From contig JAUICM010000001.1 in the NCBI GenBank assembly GCA_030427885.1, positions 62,001 through 126,000 of the forward strand: DNA of 64,000 nucleotides, in the 5' to 3' direction. Numbering within the stretch: position 1 is the first letter of the stretch; every line of letters starts with the position of its first letter. The notes below the pieces were generated by a model. That model ran no database searches, was not told the origin of the DNA, and saw only the letters and a program-made list of their open reading frames with translations. Source of the DNA: Rhodothermia bacterium (GTDB lineage Bacteria; Bacteroidota; Rhodothermia; Balneolales; Balneolaceae). The translations under genes were made by a program, and so were the position numbers. This document shows, in pieces, positions 9,610 through 17,260 of this stretch.

Positions 9610-11772
9610 ATGAGAAAATCGGCACTTTTCGCAATTATTTTTTTAGCAATACTAAGCACTTCTGCCTTATCTCAGGAACAAGCAGATTTCATTCAGTCAG
9701 AAACAAGTGGATTAGTGCAAATTCCAGCTGAACAGTTTTCAAATAATCGACCTGGTTCGGAAGAAAAAGAAGGTGATACATTTACTCAGGACTCTGTAGT
9801 TGCTGATTATTTGGATGAAGGCTACATGAAAGCAAATATGGCTGCCGGAGACGGAAGTGAAGTAAACGCAGAGAATCTAAATATCAAACTATCCTACAAT
9901 GTTGAGTTTATTGAAACGGGTACACATTATATCTGGGCTCGTGTTTACTTTCAGGATGGAAGTAGTGATTCTTTTTTCTTTGGGCTGGATGGTAAAGTTA
10001 GCGGCCAGATAGCAGGAAGCCCTTATGGTGGGTGGCGTTGGGAACGGGCCGATTCCACCTTGCAGATAGATACAACCGGTATACATCAGGTTGATTTTTT
10101 CGGAAGGGAACCAAATTCCTTGCTCGACCATATTGTCGTGACCTCCGATCCATCCTATGATCCAACAACTGTAAGTGAACCTAGTGAGCTTACTAAAATC
10201 TTTGTAGCACCTGACGGTAGTGATGAAAATGATGGATCAATTGAAAACCCCCTTGCTAGTATCCAAAAAGCTCAGGAACTGGCTTCACCTGGTGATACCG
10301 TATACATACGAGGTGGACTTTACGAACCTGATGAAAATGATATTTCAAATGTGAGTGGAATATTTGCCTCGGTTACTTATTTAAGCAAAAGTGGGGTTGA
10401 AGGGAATAGGATAAACTATTGGGCTTATCCGGGTGAAACTCCTGTTTTTGATTTCACTGCTATCAAACCGGCAGACAAAAGAGTTGTGGGTATCTATGCC
10501 AGAGGCGATTATCTTCATATCAAAGGCCTTGAATTGACGGGAATTCAAACTACGATAACTGAACACACAGAATCATATGCTGTTCGGAGTGAAGGTAATT
10601 ACAACATATTCGAGAATCTTAGCTTACACGATAATGTTGGTACCGGGTTAAGACACTTTAATGGAGGACACAATTTATTTTTGAACATTGATGCCTATAA
10701 GAACTGGGACAATGTTTCAGAGGACGGAAAAGGTTCTAATAATGATGGTATTGGTGTACATCCTAACTCAGAAGGTATTGGTAATGTAATCAGAGGATGC
10801 CGTGTTTGGTTTAATAGTGATGATGGTTTTGACATAATCAGAGCAGATGCGGCTATTACAATTGATAGCAGTTGGGCTTTCTATAACGGTTATTCGTCTG
10901 ACTTTACAAGTCTGGGAGATGGAAATGGATTTAAGGCGGGTGGGCACGCACACGATGAAGCTGACAGACTTCCTGAAGTTATTCCGAACCATACTATTAC
11001 ATTTTCTATTGCCGCCAGAAATAAAGCGAGCGGGTTTTATGCAAATCACCATTTGGCAGGTAATTACTGGTATAACAACTCCGCATATCAAAATTCAGTG
11101 AACTTTAATATGCTGAACCGCCCGAGCCGTGATGACGCTGATAATATTGATGGTAACGGATATGATCACGTTTTGATCAATAATTTAAGTCATATCAAAG
11201 GCTTCGCATCCAGACATTTTGCCTATATCGATACAAGTAAAAACACTCTTGAAACGAATTCCTGGGAGTTAAACACATCTCTCTCAGATTCTGACTTTGA
11301 AAGTCTCGATATAGATCTGCTTACAGCTCCCCGAAAAGAGGATGGCAGTTTGCCCGATGTCGATTTTATGCGCCCCACTGAAGGAAGTAAAATTGTTAAT
11401 GCCGGAACAGATATCGGTTTCGTATTTCTTAGCACAGCCCCCGACCTGGGAGCCATCGAAACCAGCTATACTACTAGTGTTAGTAATGAAGAAGAGGGTA
11501 GTTCACCAGAACAAATATTATTAAAACAAAACTACCCTAACCCTTTTAATCCCACGACCAATATCACCTATGAAGTTCCGAAATCAGGGAATGTTAAGAT
11601 AATGGTATATGACCTATCTGGCAGAGAGATAAGAACTCTACTAAATGAAACTAAAAGCAGTGGAACTTATGAATTAGAGTTTGATGCGGGGAATCTTGCC
11701 AGTGGGATATATTATTATCGTTTACAGATGAATGGAATTTCAATTGTAAAAAAAATGACCCTGTTAAAATGA
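9610..11772 (+). CDS. PL9-like pectate lyase, T9SS-secreted
   Basis: The protein has 720 residues with a signal peptide (MRKSALFAIIFLAILSTSALSQ). Residues about 35-190 form a beta-sandwich, CBM-like domain. From about 200 comes the standard entry into a right-handed beta-helix (IFVAPDGSDENDGSIENPLASIQKA), then helix rungs and the PL9-type segment GDGNGFKAGG near residue 440, which carries the candidate catalytic lysine. The C-terminus is a T9SS sorting domain ([16 protein letters not shown] to VKKMTLLK), so the enzyme should be exported to the cell surface or medium. PL9 enzymes use calcium and cut homogalacturonan, some also RG-I. It is downstream of the first PL26 gene on the same strand. 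Confidence 0.85.
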   Translation: MRKSALFAIIFLAILSTSALSQEQADFIQSETSGLVQIPAEQFSNNRPGSEEKEGDTFTQDSVVADYLDEGYMKANMAAGDGSEVNAENLNIKLSYNVEFIETGTHYIWARVYFQDGSSDSFFFGLDGKVSGQIAGSPYGGWRWERADSTLQIDTTGIHQVDFFGREPNSLLDHIVVTSDPSYDPTTVSEPSELTKIFVAPDGSDENDGSIENPLASIQKAQELASPGDTVYIRGGLYEPDENDISNVSGIFASVTYLSKSGVEGNRINYWAYPGETPVFDFTAIKPADKRVVGIYARGDYLHIKGLELTGIQTTITEHTESYAVRSEGNYNIFENLSLHDNVGTGLRHFNGGHNLFLNIDAYKNWDNVSEDGKGSNNDGIGVHPNSEGIGNVIRGCRVWFNSDDGFDIIRADAAITIDSSWAFYNGYSSDFTSLGDGNGFKAGGHAHDEADRLPEVIPNHTITFSIAARNKASGFYANHHLAGNYWYNNSAYQNSVNFNMLNRPSRDDADNIDGNGYDHVLINNLSHIKGFASRHFAYIDTSKNTLETNSWELNTSLSDSDFESLDIDLLTAPRKEDGSLPDVDFMRPTEGSKIVNAGTDIGFVFLSTAPDLGAIETSYTTSVSNEEEGSSPEQILLKQNYPNPFNPTTNITYEVPKSGNVKIMVYDLSGREIRTLLNETKSSGTYELEFDAGNLASGIYYYRLQMNGISIVKKMTLLK

Positions 11773-11816
11773 TTTCCGGTATTTGGTGTCAGGTTCGCTG
11801 ACGGTAAAATAATAAA

Positions 11817-11824
11817 AAGGAGGT
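11817..11824 (+). promoter_or_regulatory. Strong Shine-Dalgarno for the CE15-like gene
   Basis: AAGGAGGT, a near-perfect match to the 16S anti-SD, sits 13 bases before ATG 11838. Most other genes here have weak or no SD, as is usual in this lineage, so this supports the start and suggests high translation. Confidence 0.6.
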
Positions 11825-11837
11825 AACCAATATCAGT

Positions 11838-13172
11838 ATGGTATCTGCAATTAACAATTCGCTTAAATCTGGATGTGTTCTATTGATCCTTCTTTTTATG
11901 GGGGGATATTCATTGGCATATGCACAGGAAAATAAGCCTGAAAATGTAGCTGGTATCCCTGTTAACTATGATGAATCAAAAGCAGGTGGTTATGTATTGG
12001 AAGATCCACTGACCTTAGTTAGTGGTGAAAAAGTAGAGGATGTTAATACCTGGATGAATGTACGTCGTCCCCAACTTCTGGATTTGTTTTATCAGTTTGA
12101 GTACGGATTTACTCCGGAACCCAGATCAAATATTTCATTTGATGTGTTTGAGATAGGAACACCTGTATTTGAAAAGAAGGCAATTCGCAAACAGGTGACA
12201 GTGTCTTTCTCAGGTGATTCAGACGGCCCGGAAATGGATATACTGATCTATTTGCCAGCAGATGTTCAGGAGCCTGTTCCGGTAATTATTTCCTTAGGAT
12301 TTACTCCAAATTCAAGCAGGGTAAATGATCCGGCTGTTAAGCCTGGAACGTATTGGGATAGAGAAACAAAGGAAAAAGTTCCTGTAACTGAAGGCATGCG
12401 CAGATGGAGTTTTGATGATCAGCTGCAGTTGTTCTTATCCCGGGGAATTGGGGTGGTTATGGTTTACTATGCCGATATAGAACCAGATTTTTCCGAAGGT
12501 ATTACAAAGGAAAAGGGAGTTAGAAACCTGTATTTAAAAGAAGGCCAAATGTCACCAAAACCTAATGAATGGGGGGCAATATCTGCATGGGCCTGGGGAC
12601 TAAGCCGTGTTGTGGATTACTTAGAAACGGATGAGGATATCGATCCAGACAGGATAGCTGTAACAGGGGCGTCCCGACTTGGTAAAACTGTACTTTGGGC
12701 TGCTGCACGTGATCAACGTTTTGACATGGTTATAGCATGCTGCTCGGGAGCGGGTGGGGCGTCACTTAACAGGCGGGATTATGGAGAATCAATTGCACAC
12801 TTAACTGCCCCTTCACGTTATCCATATCAATTTGCTGAAAACTTTGGAATGTTCGCCGACTATCCGAAACAGATCCCCGTTGATGGTCACTTACTTCTTT
12901 CCCTGATTGCTCCACGACCTGTATTATTACAAACCGGTGATCAGGATTATTGGTTAGATCCCAAAGGCGAATTTTTAGCAGCGGTTGCAGCAACCCCTGT
13001 GTTTGAATTGTTTGGTAAAAAAGGCATTGAAATGAATGAAATGCCTCCGGCTGAAACTCCAATTATGAATACACTTGGTTATTATATGCATAAGGGAGGG
13101 CATGGACCAATTCCTTCAGACTGGGAGATCTATGTTCAATTCATGGAGAAACATTTTCACCTAAATCAATGA
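11838..13172 (+). CDS. CE15-like glucuronoyl/uronate esterase
   Basis: The protein has 444 residues: a signal peptide ending AYAQ, then an alpha/beta-hydrolase domain. The CE15 nucleophile elbow is present as VTGASRLGKT (serine near residue 279). The usual first cysteine of the GCSR motif is Ala. A CCSGAGG segment follows, then the acid-region loop IAPRPVLLQTGDQDYWLDP and a final GGHG with the likely catalytic histidine. CE15 enzymes hydrolyse esters of (4-O-methyl)glucuronic acid. In a pectin locus the target may instead be a methyl ester or a side-chain uronate ester; that is inference. It ends 17 bp from the convergent PL4 gene. Family call good, substrate open. Confidence 0.8.
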   Translation: MVSAINNSLKSGCVLLILLFMGGYSLAYAQENKPENVAGIPVNYDESKAGGYVLEDPLTLVSGEKVEDVNTWMNVRRPQLLDLFYQFEYGFTPEPRSNISFDVFEIGTPVFEKKAIRKQVTVSFSGDSDGPEMDILIYLPADVQEPVPVIISLGFTPNSSRVNDPAVKPGTYWDRETKEKVPVTEGMRRWSFDDQLQLFLSRGIGVVMVYYADIEPDFSEGITKEKGVRNLYLKEGQMSPKPNEWGAISAWAWGLSRVVDYLETDEDIDPDRIAVTGASRLGKTVLWAAARDQRFDMVIACCSGAGGASLNRRDYGESIAHLTAPSRYPYQFAENFGMFADYPKQIPVDGHLLLSLIAPRPVLLQTGDQDYWLDPKGEFLAAVAATPVFELFGKKGIEMNEMPPAETPIMNTLGYYMHKGGHGPIPSDWEIYVQFMEKHFHLNQ

Positions 13173-13189
13173 TTCATAGCTAATCTAAT

Positions 13190-15130
13190 CTAATCATCAA
13201 GTTCCAGCCGGACATAATCATACATAACGCCATTATTCAATGGGCCAGCCGGAACGGTCAGAGTAAGTGTATTTTGCCCTTCCTTAATCATATCTGCATT
13301 GAAGCTTAGTTTTCTCTGGTGCCATATTCCCTGCTTTCCATGTCTTGGGATAACCCCATCTCTGATAAGGTCTTGAATTGATCCTGCTGGTTTTCCATTT
13401 ACAGTCACATCAATTTGTTCAGCTCCATTGCCGGAAATAGCCACACGAAGTGTTGCAGTTCCTGTTGGCGCAGAATTCATGTCGAATGTAATCGTGTATG
13501 GAGTTGCACGACCCTCAGCTGGTACACCACGGTAGGGCAATGCTTTGGCGTCAGGATCAATACTATGTGGCACATGCTGGAAGAACCAATCTTCGCTGAA
13601 ATCACTTTCACCGATAGTATAATTCACATCATTTGGAAAAAGCTCAGCATATTTGATGGGTGTTTCCGGATCGTTATAATGATCACCCATGAAAAATTCG
13701 GAAGAATTTCTGTTGGGGATACCGATCTCCCAAACGTGTTCACCATTCCGTACCGGAGTCCAGGTTAAATTTCCCAGATCAAGAGTTTTTCCTTTATTAA
13801 TAACAATATCAGTTTTCAAGAATTCTCCAAGTACACCATCGGTAAATGCATAAAGAGAATATTCTCCAGGTCGCACATTTTCTATCTCAAAAGTTCCATC
13901 GGAATTGCCCTTCGTCCAGAACTGGTAATATTTTGCATCACGTTGCCAGTTAATAGAAGGACTATCTCTGTCGGGGTAAACCGCTTTGTACTCCGCTGCA
14001 GTGAGTCCGACTGAAAGATTTGTGAAATCACCAGCTGATATAGGATCATTTAAAACGAGAGTACCTTTTACAGTAGCTCTTTCTTCTGAAGTTGGGTAAT
14101 CTACTCCATCAACCCAGGAGTAAGGCCATTTCTTGGCTTCTGTTACAGCTTGCTCTTTGGCATCTGAATACATCTCTTCAGGAGAATTTTCTGAATTGAC
14201 ATAGATCAAAAATGGTCCAACAACTTTGTTCCATTCTTCCCCTTCATCAACCGTTAAGGTTGCTCCGCCATAATGACTGCTTTTCCAGTAGTTCAAAACC
14301 GTAGGGGCGGCAACTGGATTGGTATCCCTGTGCCCAAGGAACTCGACCTTGGTAGGCCCGCCACTCATATACTCCATAGAGGGGTTTATCAGGAAAAAAC
14401 CCACTTTTTCAGTAGTACTGGACCACCCAAAAGCCCTGTTTTCGGATTGTAAATCGGTGAGTACATATTTATCTATAAATCTCTTTTCTACCGGGTAATA
14501 GAAGTTGTGTTTTTCAGATGCACTCATCCAGTCAAAGAAGTCGTTAAGCTTAGCAGCAAATCGTGCTTCTCCTAAAACTGTTAAACCATATTCAGGTTTA
14601 TGTGTGAATACAGAATAGGTATACACACCTGATTCTCCTTTTCCTAATGAATATCGAATTTCAATGTCAGACATAAATTGACCATTTCCATCTGAACCAG
14701 GGCCTGTCCCCATTTTACGTCCATTTGAAATGCCTTTAATTGAAACTTCAACCCGTTCCCCATTATTCGATTTGGGATCAATAGTTATGGATGGGACTGC
14801 CGCTTGAGTATCTTTGGGTCCCATTGCATCGTGAGACCAAAAACCATACTGATGGTCGGTCATTCCCCTGTTTAAACCCCAAAGATTTTCACCAGGTGGG
14901 TCACGCCGCAAGTCAGGTTCATTTTTAGAAGTTAGCCAGGTTCCCAGCATCTCCTTTTCTTTATATCTGAGAGAAACCAGATCCCCGGAAGTTTTAGAGA
15001 CCATGACTTTTACGATGCCATTATCAAGGGTATAGGTTTCGGCATTTTCAGTGAGAGTTACAGGCTGTTCATTAGAAGAGCATGAGACAAAAAAGAAGAC
15101 TATTAAAAGAAAGTAGCATAATTTTTTCAT
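13190..15130 (-). CDS. Rhamnogalacturonan endolyase (PL4), lipoprotein
   Basis: I start it at ATG 15130, residue 19 of the longest frame, because this gives a clean lipoprotein signal (MKKLCYFLLIVFFFVSCSS, lipidated Cys) with AAAGG eight bases upstream. The mature protein has the three PL4 domains: a beta-sandwich lyase domain (about 25-330, LDNGIVKVMVSKTSGDLVSL, LWGLNRGMTDHQYGFWS), an FnIII-like linker domain (about 350-450, GDFTNLSVGL, YAFTDGVLGEF), and a C-terminal CBM-like sandwich (about 460-646, WEIGIPNRNSSEFFMGD, YDYVRLEL). It cleaves the Rha-GalA backbone of RG-I by beta-elimination, here anchored to a membrane. It is the only gene of the pectin block on the minus strand and is divergent from the gene at 15401. 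Its promoter region carries one TGTCTCTT motif. Confidence 0.88.
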   Translation of the reverse strand: MKKLCYFLLIVFFFVSCSSNEQPVTLTENAETYTLDNGIVKVMVSKTSGDLVSLRYKEKEMLGTWLTSKNEPDLRRDPPGENLWGLNRGMTDHQYGFWSHDAMGPKDTQAAVPSITIDPKSNNGERVEVSIKGISNGRKMGTGPGSDGNGQFMSDIEIRYSLGKGESGVYTYSVFTHKPEYGLTVLGEARFAAKLNDFFDWMSASEKHNFYYPVEKRFIDKYVLTDLQSENRAFGWSSTTEKVGFFLINPSMEYMSGGPTKVEFLGHRDTNPVAAPTVLNYWKSSHYGGATLTVDEGEEWNKVVGPFLIYVNSENSPEEMYSDAKEQAVTEAKKWPYSWVDGVDYPTSEERATVKGTLVLNDPISAGDFTNLSVGLTAAEYKAVYPDRDSPSINWQRDAKYYQFWTKGNSDGTFEIENVRPGEYSLYAFTDGVLGEFLKTDIVINKGKTLDLGNLTWTPVRNGEHVWEIGIPNRNSSEFFMGDHYNDPETPIKYAELFPNDVNYTIGESDFSEDWFFQHVPHSIDPDAKALPYRGVPAEGRATPYTITFDMNSAPTGTATLRVAISGNGAEQIDVTVNGKPAGSIQDLIRDGVIPRHGKQGIWHQRKLSFNADMIKEGQNTLTLTVPAGPLNNGVMYDYVRLELDD

Positions 15131-15400
15131 GACAAAACCTTTGGGTAAGTCTATTAATTTTATAGGCATGAATAGAATATTCACCCATTTATAAAGAGAC
15201 AGTCAACCGAAATTACTACTCAATATTGAGAAGTGTTTGTGACCGAATTATCAAGAACTGTGTGTCAGGTATAGCTGGGAATTGATTAGTAGAATTGATG
15301 CCTGCATGTCTCTATTGAAGAAATGGAGATCATTCAACTCCGCTCCGGTTTCAGGCAGATACGAGATCAAATAATTCCAATTTTAAACCTAGTATTTATC
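15131..15400. promoter_or_regulatory. Divergent intergenic region with two TGTCTCTT-type motifs
   Basis: The 270-bp region between the divergent PL4 and unknown-family genes has TGTCTCTT on the minus strand at 15194-15201, 63 bp before the PL4 start, and the one-mismatch version TGTCTCTA on the plus strand at 15307-15314, 86 bp before ATG 15401. Each faces its own gene. In neither copy is the second arm (AAGAG after eight bases) well kept. No terminator or other element is visible. Regulatory role is inferred from recurrence at other promoters in this block. Confidence 0.35.
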
Positions 15401-17260
15401 ATGCAGCAACTAACCAAATTATTTGCGGTGTCCTTTTTTTTATTTGTCAGTGTAGCTATTTTTGCAAGTACAAAAGCGCAAAGTCTGAGCCTCGAAGAAT
15501 TTGAAAAGTATGTCGTTCAGGCTAAAGAAGCAGGTTTTACTCACGTCAAGATCACCTATGATATTCCCCTTTCCATGTGGCAGCATGATGTGCCTGGTGA
15601 TCCATACCCGGCATGGTATGTTTTCCGTCCATCTCTTTTGAAGATCTTCCCTCCGAAAATGCTTCAGCCTTATACAGATATGGAATATGCTAAGGAAATC
15701 ATTGAACTCTTTAAAGCACGAATGAAAATAATAACCCGTCATGGTTTAAAAGGGTATTACAGAACTAATGAACCACATGTTTTACCGGAAGCTTTTTTTA
15801 CAGAGTATCCTAAACTGAGGGGGCCAAGGGTAGATCAGGTTAACCGGTCCCGCACAGCTCGTTTCTCACCTGATGTGGACCGGCCGGAAGTCCTTGAAAT
15901 GTACAGGGAAGCTATGCAGAGCTTGCTTGAAACCCTTCCCGATGTTGAGGTTTTTTCTTTTGTGACAACTGATGCAGGCTCAGGCCTGTGTTGGTCGGAG
16001 GGACTCTATCCTGGAGCAAATGGACCTTCATATTGTAAGCATCGACCGATGAAAGATCGTGTACAGAGTTTTATGAATGCTCTTAATGAAGGAGCGGAAG
16101 CTGCCGGCCAGGATATACTCCTGAATATGTACGGGATTCCTCCCAGACAATGGATGGAAGCTACCTTTGAAGATCCGGAAGAAATTGCAAAAGGATTGCC
16201 CGATGGGTTTTCTGTTGAGTGGTATCGAAATAATGGAGAACGAGCTAAATGGAGAAGACCGAGTGATGGTTTTGCATTTGATCCACCGCTTTTAGGAGTT
16301 CCTAATCCAATGGGAATAGCGGATGGGATAATGCAGGATCTTAAAAACACTGAAATGGGATCTCCACTAGGAGCTAAAATTCCGGCTGTGCCAGGTCTTG
16401 ATTTCAAATTCAAGCTTCAGAAAAAACTAAAAGAGTCATCTCCAAAAAATAGCGCTGAGATGATGGTGACCCTAAGAGAGTTTGCCAGTGAAATGGCAGG
16501 CGAAGATCATGCGGATGATCTCATGACCGTATGGGAGGGTATACATAATGCAGAGGAGCATTTGTCCAGTCTTAACTTCGGGCCGGTTTTCCGGATGGGT
16601 AATGTCTTGGCAAGATGGGTAAATAGACCTATGGTACCATTTCCCGAAGAACTTACAGAAGAAGAGAAAAGCTATTATCGCCCTTTTTTGTTTCAGGCTA
16701 AAGGGGAAGAACAGGCCAATAATCTGATAGATATTCAGGCGATGCTTATGTATGAGGGGTATGGTGCCCGTTTATTGGTACAGCGTGTTACCGAATTGAT
16801 GATGTCGGATCTGGGTAAAGCCAGGCAGGCTGCTTCACGTTTAATTGAAGGGGCAGGTTCTAAGTCGAAACGCAAGGAATGGATTCTTTTAGATAAAAGA
16901 CTGGCTGTAGTAGAAAGCTTCACTCGCTCTGTGGACAACATGGTCGGATACCAGGCGCTGCTGGAATTAGCAAAGAATGACAGTACCAAACCCGAACCCA
17001 ATCCAGTGCTTGGAGCCAAGAACTCATGGAAACGGCAGGAGCTGATGCGGATAGCCCGTGACGAGATCGATAATGCTGTAGAGTTAAGGGAATTGCTGAT
17101 GAGCACAGATACTCCATTGATCGAAATGGCTTCAAGTCCTGAAGAAGAATCGATCATGGTTCTTTCGCCTGATCTGGCAGCCCAACTAAAGAGAAAGATC
17201 GATATCATGAATAGTAAATGGATGGACTATGACCGCGTGTTTACCCGTCCGAATCCCTGA
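15401..17260 (+). CDS. Secreted protein of unrecognised family, possible TIM-barrel glycosidase
   Basis: I prefer ATG 15401 (residue 27 of the longest frame) because it gives a signal peptide (MQQLTKLFAVSFFLFVSVAIF, ending STKAQ). The mature part of about 590 residues starts with an (alpha/beta)8-like pattern (AGFTHVKITYDIPLSMW, RMKIITRHGLKGYYRTNEPH, VEVFSFVTTDAGSGLCWSEGLYPG, ILLNMYGIPP) followed from about 330 by a mostly helical half. Acidic, Trp and His residues conserved-looking in TNEPH, TTDAGSG and FSVEWYRNNG could be catalytic or sugar-binding. I cannot assign it to a named CAZy family. Its stop overlaps the start of the second PL26 gene by one base (TGATG), so the two are translationally coupled and it very likely acts on RG-I products in the periplasm. 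Confidence 0.8.
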   Translation: MQQLTKLFAVSFFLFVSVAIFASTKAQSLSLEEFEKYVVQAKEAGFTHVKITYDIPLSMWQHDVPGDPYPAWYVFRPSLLKIFPPKMLQPYTDMEYAKEIIELFKARMKIITRHGLKGYYRTNEPHVLPEAFFTEYPKLRGPRVDQVNRSRTARFSPDVDRPEVLEMYREAMQSLLETLPDVEVFSFVTTDAGSGLCWSEGLYPGANGPSYCKHRPMKDRVQSFMNALNEGAEAAGQDILLNMYGIPPRQWMEATFEDPEEIAKGLPDGFSVEWYRNNGERAKWRRPSDGFAFDPPLLGVPNPMGIADGIMQDLKNTEMGSPLGAKIPAVPGLDFKFKLQKKLKESSPKNSAEMMVTLREFASEMAGEDHADDLMTVWEGIHNAEEHLSSLNFGPVFRMGNVLARWVNRPMVPFPEELTEEEKSYYRPFLFQAKGEEQANNLIDIQAMLMYEGYGARLLVQRVTELMMSDLGKARQAASRLIEGAGSKSKRKEWILLDKRLAVVESFTRSVDNMVGYQALLELAKNDSTKPEPNPVLGAKNSWKRQELMRIARDEIDNAVELRELLMSTDTPLIEMASSPEEESIMVLSPDLAAQLKRKIDIMNSKWMDYDRVFTRPNP

